Below are positions 1 to 5,534 of a stretch of 5,534 bases of DNA, one piece after another; positions within the stretch are counted from its first letter, which is position 1; each line of letters opens with the position of its first letter. The notes below the pieces were generated by a model that saw only the letters and a list, made by a program, of their open reading frames with translations, was not told the DNA's origin and ran no database searches. Made by a program: the position numbers and the translations under genes. The stretch comes from Bradyrhizobium sp. GTDB taxonomy: Bacteria; Pseudomonadota; Alphaproteobacteria; Rhizobiales; Xanthobacteraceae. The DNA is taken from contig JAFAUV010000342.1 of NCBI GenBank assembly GCA_019243075.1, positions 1-5,534 on the forward strand, given 5' to 3'.

Positions 1-372
1 GGCCCAGCCGAACGCCAGCATCGCATCGGCGATATAGAGCTGCCACGCTTCACGCACCTGCCCGAGGGCGATCGCCGCCGCCGCGGTCGCGCAGGTTCCG
101 GCGACGAGGCAGTTGCGTGGACCGAATTTCTTCACCGCCTCGCTGACGAAAACGACGACCAGCGCGCCGAACAGGTAGAAGAAGGTGGTCGCCCCCGAGA
201 TCAGAGAGGCTGGCCAGCCATGCGCGCGGTGCAGTTCGGCGAGATAGACGCTCTGGCCGTAGAAGCCGAACGCCCAGCCGAAGGTCGCGACCAGGAAACA
301 TGCCGCGACGATCCGCCAGCCCTCGTAGCGGGCGGAGCCTTCGTCGATCACGATCGGGCTTGAGGCGTCCAA
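1..372 (-). CDS. MFS transporter, N-terminal part (cut by window edge)
   Basis: Partial gene: 124 codons are visible and the reading frame runs off the left edge. The product begins MDASSPIVIDEG and then shows hydrophobic segments at about residues 18-40, 56-80 and 87-106, with a fourth starting near 110, as in the first half of a major facilitator superfamily carrier. The stretch at residues 77-87 (SEAVKKFGPRN) sits where MFS motif A (G-x-L-a-D-r-f-G) falls between helices 2 and 3, in degenerate form. The GWPASLISGA stretch before helix 2 resembles monocarboxylate or oxalate/formate-type members, so an organic anion is a guess for the substrate. No ATG exists in frame before the first helix. 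The TTG start at 372 is chosen because GGGAG lies 7 bases upstream; an internal GTG is the alternative. It lies downstream of the methyltransferase gene on the same strand, 168 bases away. The MFS call is fairly sure; the substrate is unknown. Confidence 0.8.
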   Translation of the reverse strand, partial: MDASSPIVIDEGSARYEGWRIVAACFLVATFGWAFGFYGQSVYLAELHRAHGWPASLISGATTFFYLFGALVVVFVSEAVKKFGPRNCLVAGTCATAAAAIALGQVREAWQLYIADAMLAFGWA

Positions 373-410
373 TGACGAGCTCCCGGTTTTCGAACGACAT
401 CATGTGGGAA

Positions 411-425
411 CGGAGCAAAACTCCG
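411..425. repeat. Inverted repeat, 5-bp perfect stem
   Basis: CGGAG-CAAAA-CTCCG forms a perfect 5-bp stem with a 5-base loop. It lies about 38 bases upstream of the TTG start of the minus-strand transporter gene, so it could form a hairpin in that gene's leader or be a protein-binding site. No T run follows on either strand, which argues against an intrinsic terminator. Short stems like this can arise by chance. Confidence 0.35.
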
Positions 426-439
426 CCAGATCGGATCGC

Positions 440-455
440 TTCGATGCCGATCGAA
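440..455. repeat. Inverted repeat, 6-bp perfect stem
   Basis: TTCGAT-GCCG-ATCGAA is a perfect 6-bp inverted repeat with a 4-base centre, in the gap between the methyltransferase stop and the transporter start. There is no T run beside it on either strand. As a dyad it could be an operator for the transporter gene or a leader hairpin; neither is shown by the sequence alone. Confidence 0.4.
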
Positions 456-486
456 ATGTCAGCACCTGGCAATAGCGCGCGTCGGA

Positions 487-500
487 TGCCGGATTCGGCA
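487..500. repeat. Inverted repeat, 5-bp perfect stem
   Basis: TGCCG-GATT-CGGCA is a GC-rich perfect 5-bp stem with a 4-base loop, 40 bases past the methyltransferase stop on the minus strand. It could be a weak 3' hairpin of that transcript, but no U tract follows. It is the third such dyad within about 90 bases. Confidence 0.3.
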
Positions 501-540
501 AACCCGTCGATTGCCGCAAGCCGCGCCGTCGCCGGTTCGG

Positions 541-1215
541 TCAGGTTTTTGCGAACACAACGACCAGATTGTTCGCCGGCATCTCCACGGTCTCGCGCCA
601 GGCGAGGCCGTGCCGCGCGGCAAGCGGCTCGATATCGGCGATGTCGCGTACGCCCCATTCGGGATTGCTCTCGCGCAAGCTGGTGTCGAACACGGCGTTG
701 GACATGGCAGTGTGCCTGCCGTAGCGCTTGAACGGACCATAGAGCAGCAACAGGCCGCCGTTTGCCAGATATCGCTCCGCGCCGGCGAACAGGCCTTCGG
801 CCACGCGCCACGGCGCAATGTGGATCACGTTGGCACAGAACACCGCGCGCAGGTTCCTTGGCCCGCCGCCATCGCTCATCTCCCTGCACCAGGCGGGATC
901 GGAGAGATCGATTGCGAGCGGGGGGCGGATGTTCGGCAGTCCCGCATGCGCGCGCCAGGCCGAAATGCTTTTCAGATGCGCTTCGTTGAGGTCACTCGGC
1001 CACCAGGTGATGCCGGGCGCCTGACGGGCGAAATGCACCACATGCTGGCCGGTGCCGCTGCCGGCCTCCAGCACATCGCCCACCGTCCCCGCGAGGAACC
1101 GCTCCAGCACCGCCCAGATCGGCGCGTGGTTGCGGTGAAAGGCCGCGCCGTCGAGGCGGCCGTCGGCTTCGACGGGGCGGCCGTCCTTGCCGAATTCCAC
1201 GACGTATTCGGCCAT
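541..1215 (-). CDS. DUF938-family class I SAM-dependent methyltransferase
   Basis: 224-residue cytoplasmic protein with no signal peptide or membrane segment. The SAM-binding glycine loop is E50-A-G-S-G-T-G56, preceded by a hydrophobic strand, with a likely ribose-contacting acidic residue at D75 in WWPSDLNE and a post-II type stretch NVIHI at 129-133. The segment GPFKRYGRHTAMSNAVFD (160-177) followed by NPEWGVRD (184-191) is characteristic of the DUF938 family, whose methyl acceptor is not established as far as I know. Length fits the family. The ATG at 1215 is supported by GGAG 6 bases upstream. It is transcribed away from the sox operon and shares its upstream region with soxX. Nothing in the sequence ties it to sulfur oxidation, so it is probably a housekeeping neighbour. 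Family call is confident; substrate unknown. Confidence 0.88.
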   Translation of the reverse strand: MAEYVVEFGKDGRPVEADGRLDGAAFHRNHAPIWAVLERFLAGTVGDVLEAGSGTGQHVVHFARQAPGITWWPSDLNEAHLKSISAWRAHAGLPNIRPPLAIDLSDPAWCREMSDGGGPRNLRAVFCANVIHIAPWRVAEGLFAGAERYLANGGLLLLYGPFKRYGRHTAMSNAVFDTSLRESNPEWGVRDIADIEPLAARHGLAWRETVEMPANNLVVVFAKT

Positions 1216-1348
1216 CGGCGGCTCCGTTGCAAAACGCGGGAGCGCATTTTAACCCCATTTCGCGACGCCGATAGTCCGGATTGCCAGAACATGGCCTTTG
1301 TGCTTTTGACTTTCCATCCTCGCCAAGAAACCGCCGCCGGAAACGACC
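1216..1348. promoter_or_regulatory. Divergent intergenic region: presumed sox promoter and methyltransferase promoter
   Basis: These 133 bases separate two divergent genes and are the only sizeable gap upstream of the sox operon, so the sox promoter and any operator should lie here. No strong sigma-70 match is visible on the plus strand. TTGCCA at 1281-1286 has only a poor -10 at the right distance, and TTGACT at 1305-1310 has none. A short dyad, GCCA-GAACA-TGGC (1283-1295), is the best operator-like structure but is only 4 bp per arm. In other bacteria sox operons are controlled by regulators such as the ArsR-type SoxR; no such gene is in the window. Confidence 0.5.
1246..1251 (-). promoter_or_regulatory. 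Candidate -10 element for the methyltransferase gene
   Basis: On the minus strand this reads TAAAAT, five of six matches to the TATAAT consensus, about 30 bases upstream of the ATG at 1215. The -35 position carries only a weak match (CTATCG at 17 bp spacing), so this is a tentative call based on one box and its position. Confidence 0.28.
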
Positions 1349-1687
1349 TTGATCCATCCCGCAACATTCGCTTTCGCCGCCGCGCTGGCGCTGTTTGCTG
1401 GCGTTGCGCAGGCGCAATCGGGCGCGGCCGAGGGGCAGAACATCGCCTTTGACCGCGGCAGGGGCAATTGCCTGACCTGCCACCAGATCAGGGGCGGCGA
1501 TCTGCCCGGCACCATCGGGCCGGAGCTCAAGGAGCTGAAGGGCAAATACGACCGCAACGAACTGATCGCGATCGTCACCGACGAGACCAGACGCAATCCG
1601 CTGACCGCGATGCCGCCCTTTGGCCGCAACCGCATTCTGACCGAACAGGAGATCGATGCGGTGGTCGATTTCCTGCTGACGCTATGA
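1349..1687 (+). CDS. soxX: SoxX, monohaem cytochrome c subunit of the SoxAX complex
   Basis: 112-residue c-type cytochrome. With SoxA it forms the periplasmic SoxAX complex, which oxidatively links thiosulfate to the carrier cysteine of SoxY and passes the electrons on. The haem motif is C41-L-T-C44-H45, with M88 in MPPFG as the expected distal methionine ligand. The C-terminal TEQEIDAVVDFLLTL is a typical cytochrome c closing helix. Residues 1-22 form a signal peptide (hydrophobic core, then VAQA/Q cleavage) with an unusually uncharged n-region. The start is TTG: the frame upstream is closed by a stop at 1307-1309 and offers no ATG or GTG. GGAA sits 6 bases before the TTG, a modest ribosome site. 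First gene of the sox operon; its stop overlaps an ATG in the soxY frame at 1684. Identity is sure from sequence plus neighbours; the exact start is less so. Confidence 0.93.
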   Translation: MIHPATFAFAAALALFAGVAQAQSGAAEGQNIAFDRGRGNCLTCHQIRGGDLPGTIGPELKELKGKYDRNELIAIVTDETRRNPLTAMPPFGRNRILTEQEIDAVVDFLLTL

Positions 1688-1698
1688 CGGAGATGGTG

Positions 1699-2178
1699 AT
1701 GACCTGCGGCAGTCCCTCGTTCTCGCGCCGCCTGGTGCTGCAAGGCGCGGGCTCCGTCGCGCTGGTCGGCCTCGGTTTTGGCACGGTGCCGGCGGTGGCC
1801 GCGGCCAACGACAAATATCCGGAGGACGCTTTCAGGCAGAAGGGCGATGCGGATGCGATCAAGGCGCTGTATGGCAAGACCGCCGAAGCGTCCGACAAGG
1901 TCAAGCTCGATGCGCCCGAGATCGCCGAGAATGGCGCGGTGGTGCCGATCGCGGTCGCGACCGCGCTCACCGCCGTGACCTCGATCTCATTTCTGGTCAG
2001 CGAGAACCCGAACGCGCTGGCCGCGTTCTATGTCATTCCGGAGGGCACCGTGCCTGCGGTCGCCAACCGGCTGAAGATGGCAAAGACCTGCAACGTGATC
2101 GCGATCGTGGAATCCGCCGGCAAGCTCTATTCGGCGACCAAGGAAGTCAAAGTCACCGTCGGCGGCTGCGGCGGCTGA
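1699..2178 (+). CDS. soxY: SoxY, sulfur-carrier subunit of SoxYZ
   Basis: 159-residue carrier protein. Sulfur intermediates are held as a covalent adduct on the cysteine near the C-terminus, and SoxY works as a heterodimer with SoxZ in the periplasm. The C-terminal GGCGG ends the protein with carrier C157, the family hallmark. A twin-arginine signal is visible: S9-R10-R11-L-V-L, then a hydrophobic stretch to about 31 and an AVAAA cleavage region near 32-36. The ATG at 1699 is preferred because GGAG lies 6 bases upstream. In-frame ATGs at 1684 (overlapping the soxX stop as ATGA) and 1693 would add 5 or 2 residues. Two further cysteines are present, C3 in the signal region and C131 in KTCNVIAI; C131 would remain in the mature protein. 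Followed after 31 bases by soxZ. Identity is very sure; start choice moderately so. Confidence 0.95.
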   Translation: MTCGSPSFSRRLVLQGAGSVALVGLGFGTVPAVAAANDKYPEDAFRQKGDADAIKALYGKTAEASDKVKLDAPEIAENGAVVPIAVATALTAVTSISFLVSENPNALAAFYVIPEGTVPAVANRLKMAKTCNVIAIVESAGKLYSATKEVKVTVGGCGG

Positions 2179-2179
2179 T

Positions 2180-2204
2180 GAAAGGGTAACGAGCCAAAGG
2201 TAAC
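2180..2204 (+). repeat. Short imperfect direct repeat containing the soxZ ribosome site
   Basis: The soxY-soxZ gap contains AAAGGGTAAC and, 5 bases on, AAAGG-TAAC: two nearly identical copies differing by one G. The second provides AAGG 9 bases before the soxZ ATG at 2210. The first is too far upstream to serve that start directly. It may be a local duplication of the ribosome binding region or chance. Confidence 0.4.
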
Positions 2205-2209
2205 CAACC

Positions 2210-2521
2210 ATGGCATCCACCATTCGCGTGCGCGCCACCGTGAGCGGCGATACCACCGAGGTGCAGGCGCTGATCCAGCATCCGATGGATTCCGGCTTCG
2301 TCAAGGACGCGCAGGGACAGATCATACCTGCGCATTTCATCCAGCAGCTCACCTTCGAGCATGGCGGCAGGACGGTCTTTCTCGCCAATTGGGGCGCGGC
2401 GGTCTCCAAAGACCCCTATGTGAAATTCAGCTTCAAGGGGGGCGCCAAGGGCGACGACCTCAAGATCAACTGGATGGACAACAAGGGCGCGACCGACTCC
2501 ACCACGGCAAAGATCAGTTGA
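2210..2521 (+). CDS. soxZ: SoxZ, partner subunit of the SoxYZ sulfur carrier
   Basis: 103-residue protein with the all-beta, immunoglobulin-like character of SoxZ. Family signatures are visible: RVRATVSGDTTEVQALIQHPMDSG (5-29), IPAHFIQQL (39-47) and the closing DDLKINWMDNKG (82-93). It has no cysteine and no signal peptide. Since SoxYZ acts in the periplasm, it presumably crosses the membrane folded with SoxY, which carries the Tat signal. The ATG at 2210 has AAGG 9 bases upstream. Length is normal for the family. It stops two bases before the soxA ATG, giving close translational coupling. Identity is very sure. Confidence 0.95.
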   Translation: MASTIRVRATVSGDTTEVQALIQHPMDSGFVKDAQGQIIPAHFIQQLTFEHGGRTVFLANWGAAVSKDPYVKFSFKGGAKGDDLKINWMDNKGATDSTTAKIS

Positions 2522-2523
2522 CC

Positions 2524-3390
2524 ATGCACGCTCGCCACATCTTCTTGTCCGCGATCGCCGCGCTGGTGGGCGGCGTGCTGGCGTGCGTTGCGGCTTCCGC
2601 GATCGCCGCGCCCGACAAGATCGATCCGGCGGCGGATGCGAAGGCTTTCCAGAAATACTTCACCGACAAGTTTCCGCAGGTGAAGTTCGAGGATTTCGTC
2701 AACGGTCCCTATTCCATGAATGAGGACATGCGCAAGCAGTGGGAGGAGAAGGAGCAATTCCCTCCTTACGAATTCTCGCTCGAGGCGGGCAAGGAGGTGT
2801 TCGCAACGCCGTTTGGGAACGGCAAGACCTATGCCGATTGCTTCCCGAACGGCGGCCTCGGCATCCGGCAGAATTATCCCTATTTCGACGAGAAGGAAGG
2901 CAAGGTCGTCACCCTCGAACTGGCGCTGAACCGCTGCCGCGAAGCCAACGGCGAAGCGCCCTATTCCTATGTCGACGACGAGATGGCCTCGCTCACCGCC
3001 TATATGGCCTTCACCTCGCGCGGCAAGCCTTTTGACATCAAGATCCCAAACGATCCGCGCGCGCTGCAGGCTTACGAGAACGGCAAGCGCTATTTCTACA
3101 CCCGCCGCGGCCAGCTCAATTTCTCCTGCGCCACCTGCCATGTGCAGAGCCCGGGCGAGCGCATCCGCGCCGAGGTGCTGGCGCCCGCGCTCGGCATTCT
3201 GAACGCGATGCCGATCTACCGTTCGGAATGGAGCGGCATGGGCACGATCAGCCGGCGTCTGGTCACCTGCAACAGCCAGACCCGCGCGGTTCCGCTCGAA
3301 CCGCAATCGGATGAGTATCGCGATCTCGAATATTTCCTGTCCTATGTCTCGAACGGCCTGCCGATTTCCGGTCCGGGGGCGCGGCCATGA
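2524..3390 (+). CDS. soxA: SoxA, monohaem cytochrome c subunit of the SoxAX complex
   Basis: 288-residue periplasmic cytochrome, the catalytic subunit of SoxAX, which forms the SoxY-S-thiosulfonate adduct. A Sec-type signal covers about residues 1-29 (ASAIAA cleavage region). The catalytic haem motif is C202-A-T-C205-H206. C249 in TCNSQTRAVPL corresponds to the active-site haem-ligand cysteine found as a persulfide in known SoxA proteins. Only one CxxCH motif exists. Where dihaem SoxA has its N-terminal haem, this protein has C106-F-P-N-G-G and C138 (NRCREANG), a cysteine pair likely to form a disulfide as in other monohaem SoxA. The ATG at 2524 follows the soxZ stop by two bases with no clear Shine-Dalgarno, so coupling to soxZ translation is likely. 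The stop overlaps the soxK ATG as ATGA. Confidence 0.95.
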   Translation: MHARHIFLSAIAALVGGVLACVAASAIAAPDKIDPAADAKAFQKYFTDKFPQVKFEDFVNGPYSMNEDMRKQWEEKEQFPPYEFSLEAGKEVFATPFGNGKTYADCFPNGGLGIRQNYPYFDEKEGKVVTLELALNRCREANGEAPYSYVDDEMASLTAYMAFTSRGKPFDIKIPNDPRALQAYENGKRYFYTRRGQLNFSCATCHVQSPGERIRAEVLAPALGILNAMPIYRSEWSGMGTISRRLVTCNSQTRAVPLEPQSDEYRDLEYFLSYVSNGLPISGPGARP

Positions 3391-3725
3391 AGAAGCTGGT
3401 GAAGAATCTGGTGCGGAATCTGGGCTTTGCCGCGGTGTTGCTCGCGGTGTTGCTCTTGGCGGGAGCGATGCCCGCGCTTGCCGCTTCCGAACAGGACTAC
3501 GAGGCGGCTTTTGCCGCGGCCGCAGCCGCCGAAAAACAGGCCGCTTGGTTGCGCAACGAATGGACCCCGACCGAAGCGCAGCTGGCGGCCGCGAAGAAGG
3601 CTGCGGCGGCCGGCGACTTTGCCGCGGCCATCACCGCGGCGAAGGAGGCCGAGGCGCTGGCAAAGGCATCGGTGTTCCAGGCGACCAGCGAAAGCGAACG
3701 CTGGAAAGACATGGAAATCCGCTGA
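3387..3725 (+). CDS. soxK: SoxK-like SoxXA-binding protein
   Basis: 112-residue small exported protein. Residues 1-33 are a clear Sec signal: positively charged MKKLVKNLVRN, a hydrophobic core, then PALAAS cleavage. The mature part of about 80 residues is alanine-rich and predicted helical. Two helices are separated by WLRNEWTPTEAQL (54-66) and AGDFAAAITAAKEAE (75-89), which matches the SoxK/SAXB pattern of a W-containing turn followed by an A-x-x-G-D-[YF]-x-x-A-I repeat. SoxK binds SoxAX as a third subunit and raises its activity in green sulfur bacteria. There are no cysteines and no haem motif. The gene begins inside the soxA stop (ATGA) and ends 22 bases before soxB, a position typical of soxK. 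I recognise it from pattern and position, without a database match. Confidence 0.8.
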   Translation: MKKLVKNLVRNLGFAAVLLAVLLLAGAMPALAASEQDYEAAFAAAAAAEKQAAWLRNEWTPTEAQLAAAKKAAAAGDFAAAITAAKEAEALAKASVFQATSESERWKDMEIR

Positions 3726-3747
3726 ACAGGTCGAGGCGAGTTCGCGA

Positions 3748-5490
3748 ATGAAAATCCGACGGCGGGATTTTCTAAAGCTATCCGGCGCCACTGTCTTGTC
3801 AGCCGGCGCGCTTCGCGCCGCGCGTGCTGCCGACAATCCGAGCATCTACAACCTCGAGCGCTTCGGCAACGCGCGCATCCTGCATCTGACCGACACCCAT
3901 GCGCAATTGCAGCCGGGGTTTTTCCGCGAGCCAAGCGTCAATATCGGCATCGGCGATCAGGCGGGCAAACCGCCGCATCTGGTCGGCAAGGCCTTTCTCG
4001 ACCACTTTGGCATCAGCCCCGACAGCGCGGAGGCCTATGCCTTCACTTCCCTCGACTTCGAGAAATCCGCCGCGCGCTTCGGCAAGCTCGGCGGCTTCGC
4101 GCAGCTGAAGACGCTGATCGACACCTTGCGCAACGACGTCGGCGAGCACCGCGCGATGCTCCTCGACGGCGGCGACCTCTGGCAGGGCACCGGGCTCGCC
4201 AATTCGACGCAAGGCGCAGCCATGGTGGAGGCGGCCAATCTGCTCGGCATCGAGGCGATGACCGGCCATTGGGAGTTCACCTATGGCGAGGAGGCCTTGC
4301 GACGGAATCTCGCGAATTTCAGGGGCGAGTTCCTGGCGCAAAATGTCTTCCTCACCGAGGAGGCCAAATTCAACGATGCAGAAGCCTTCGATCCGCCGTC
4401 AGGCCGCGTATTCAAGCCTTCCACCATCAAGGAGATCGGCGGTTACCGCCTCGCCGTGATCGGACAGGCCTTTCCCTATGTGCCGATCGCGCACCCGAAA
4501 CGGTTTACGCCCGACTGGACCTTCGGCATCCGCGACGAGGAGCTGCAAAAGCTGGTCACGCTGCATCGCGACACCGACAAGGTCGATGGTGTCGTGCTGC
4601 TGTCGCACAACGGCATGGATGTCGACCTCAAGCTCGCCAGCCGCGTCAGCGGCATCGACGTCATCCTGGGCGGCCATACCCATGACGCCGTGCCGCAGCC
4701 GGTGCCGGTGCAGAATTCCGGCGGCGCCACGCTGGTCACCAATGCCGGATCGAACGGCAAGTTCTTGGCCGTGCTCGATCTCGATCTCGCCAGGGGCCGG
4801 CTCAAGGATTATCGCTATAGGCTGCTGCCGGTCTATTCCGAGCTCCTGAAGCCCGATGCCGCCATGCAGGCGCTGGTCGACCGGCTGCATGCCACGGTCA
4901 CGAGGACCTGGGCCGACAAGGTCGCGACCGCCGACCGTCTGCTCTACCGCCGCGACAATTTTTCCGGCTCGATGGACCAGCTCATCTGCGACGCGCTGCG
5001 CAGCCGGCTCGATGCCGAGATCGCGTTCTCGCCGGGTTTCCGCTGGGGCACCACGGCGCTCGCGGGCCAGCCGCTCACCATGGAAGATTTGCTCGCGGAA
5101 ACTGCCATCACCTATCCGGAAACCTATGTGCAGGCGATGACCGGCGCACAGATCAAGGACGTGCTGGAAGACGTCTGCGACAACCTCTTCAACGCCGATC
5201 CCTATTACCAGCAGGGTGGCGACATGGTCCGCGTTCGCGGCCTGAGCTACACCTGCGCGCCGACACAAGCGATCGGCCGGCGCATCTCCGAGCTGAGGCT
5301 CGACGATGGCCGCGCGCTGCAAGCGGCCAAGCGCTACAAGGTCGCGGGCTGGGCTTCGGTCAATCCGCAGGCCGGCAAGCCGGTGTGGGATGTGTTCGCG
5401 GACCATCTGCGCTCGGGCGAGACCATGCTGCCCTACGGCAACGGCGTGACCTTGAAGGGCGTCGACAGCAATCCGGGGATTGCGGGATGA
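3748..5490 (+). CDS. soxB: SoxB, dimanganese sulfate thiohydrolase
   Basis: 580-residue periplasmic enzyme that hydrolyses SoxY-bound S-sulfonate to release sulfate. It is a metallophosphatase/5'-nucleotidase-fold protein with two manganese ions. A twin-arginine signal is visible: R4-R-R-D-F-L-K10, a hydrophobic stretch to about 23, then an ARAA cleavage region near 25-28. Metal-binding motifs appear in order: D49-x-H51 (HLTDTHAQL), D143 in LLDGGDLWQG, G173-H174-W-E (the SoxB form of the usual GNHE), H287 in SHNG, and H310-T-H312-D. The C-terminal substrate domain has FSPGFRWG (427-434) and YYQQGGDMVR (486-495), both typical of SoxB. Length is normal. The ATG at 3748 is chosen because the Tat signal follows at once; GAGG lies 11 bases upstream. 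The frame stays open upstream across soxK, but that part is arginine- and proline-rich shadow sequence. Confidence 0.96.
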   Translation: MKIRRRDFLKLSGATVLSAGALRAARAADNPSIYNLERFGNARILHLTDTHAQLQPGFFREPSVNIGIGDQAGKPPHLVGKAFLDHFGISPDSAEAYAFTSLDFEKSAARFGKLGGFAQLKTLIDTLRNDVGEHRAMLLDGGDLWQGTGLANSTQGAAMVEAANLLGIEAMTGHWEFTYGEEALRRNLANFRGEFLAQNVFLTEEAKFNDAEAFDPPSGRVFKPSTIKEIGGYRLAVIGQAFPYVPIAHPKRFTPDWTFGIRDEELQKLVTLHRDTDKVDGVVLLSHNGMDVDLKLASRVSGIDVILGGHTHDAVPQPVPVQNSGGATLVTNAGSNGKFLAVLDLDLARGRLKDYRYRLLPVYSELLKPDAAMQALVDRLHATVTRTWADKVATADRLLYRRDNFSGSMDQLICDALRSRLDAEIAFSPGFRWGTTALAGQPLTMEDLLAETAITYPETYVQAMTGAQIKDVLEDVCDNLFNADPYYQQGGDMVRVRGLSYTCAPTQAIGRRISELRLDDGRALQAAKRYKVAGWASVNPQAGKPVWDVFADHLRSGETMLPYGNGVTLKGVDSNPGIAG

Positions 5491-5534
5491 GGCATTTTTC
5501 GAGGACCTTTCGTATCGCCGCCGTGGCAACGCTG
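5487..5534 (+). CDS. Start of an exported protein downstream of soxB (cut by window end)
   Basis: Sixteen codons are visible, reading MRHFSRTFRIAAVATL. The ATG overlaps the soxB stop as ATGA, the same arrangement as soxA-soxK, so it is likely co-translated as part of the sox operon. Arginines and a histidine followed by a hydrophobic run look like the start of a Sec signal peptide, which fits a periplasmic Sox-associated protein. Function cannot be assigned from this fragment. Confidence 0.6.
   Translation, partial: MRHFSRTFRIAAVATL

Noticed and set aside
50..889. 279-codon minus-strand frame spanning the transporter and methyltransferase genes
   Set aside because: It crosses two better-supported genes in another frame, and its product is arginine-rich with no domain.
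1292..1310. Possible sigma-54 promoter (TGGCC ... GC) upstream of soxX
   Set aside because: The GG and GC elements are 7 bases apart instead of the required 10, so it does not fit the -24/-12 pattern.
511..1452. 313-codon plus-strand frame antisense to the methyltransferase and running into soxX
   Set aside because: It conflicts with the DUF938 methyltransferase, which has a good ribosome site and signatures, and it overlaps soxX out of frame. The product has no recognisable features.
2416..3306. Open frame on the minus strand (296 codons) opposite soxA
   Set aside because: Antisense to soxA, which has clear haem and active-site motifs. The product is low in recognisable structure, as expected of a shadow frame.
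3427..3747. Upstream extension of the soxB frame that would give a 687-residue protein
   Set aside because: The added part overlaps soxK in another frame and is rich in arginine and proline. It would also bury the twin-arginine signal that begins right after the ATG at 3748.
4399..5529. Long open frame on the minus strand (376 codons) opposite soxB
   Set aside because: It is fully antisense to soxB, whose metal-binding motifs and family signatures are intact. The product shows no recognisable domain, and such frames are common in GC-rich coding DNA.
1..5534. CRISPR arrays, tRNA or rRNA genes, insertion sequences
   Set aside because: No spaced repeats, tRNA-like cloverleaf, rRNA sequence, transposase or terminal inverted repeats were seen on either strand.

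Overview
The window carries the core of a sulfur-oxidation (sox) operon for periplasmic thiosulfate oxidation. It is on the plus strand in the order soxX-soxY-soxZ-soxA-soxK-soxB, followed by the first codons of another exported protein cut by the window end. High GC content, GC-rich codon choice and the style of the proteins suggest an alphaproteobacterium, probably of the Bradyrhizobium/Rhodopseudomonas (Nitrobacteraceae) type. That placement is inferred from general resemblance, not from a phylogenetic marker.

Layout. Positions 1-372, minus strand: the N-terminal part of an MFS transporter that runs off the left edge, with a TTG start. Positions 373-540: a non-coding leader holding three short perfect inverted repeats. 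Positions 541-1215, minus strand: a DUF938-family SAM-dependent methyltransferase. Positions 1216-1348: the divergent intergenic region that should hold the promoters for both directions. Positions 1349-5490, plus strand: soxX, soxY, soxZ, soxA, soxK and soxB, packed with overlaps or gaps of at most 31 bases. Positions 5487 to the end: the start of a further gene, overlapping the soxB stop by ATGA.

How the genes work together. SoxX and SoxA (one c-type haem each here), with SoxK as a likely accessory subunit, oxidatively couple thiosulfate to the cysteine at the C-terminal GGCGG end of SoxY, which is carried by the SoxYZ heterodimer. SoxB, a dimanganese hydrolase, then releases the sulfone group as sulfate. 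Export fits this picture: SoxX, SoxA and SoxK have Sec-type signal peptides, SoxY and SoxB have twin-arginine signals, and SoxZ has none and presumably travels with SoxY. SoxCD is not in the window, so whether the remaining sulfane sulfur is fully oxidised cannot be told from here.

This is a known pathway. I see no evidence for a wholly new system. The points most worth a second look are the monohaem SoxA plus SoxK combination, the weakly supported TTG start of soxX, the unidentified exported protein coupled to soxB, and the cluster of inverted repeats upstream of the transporter gene.
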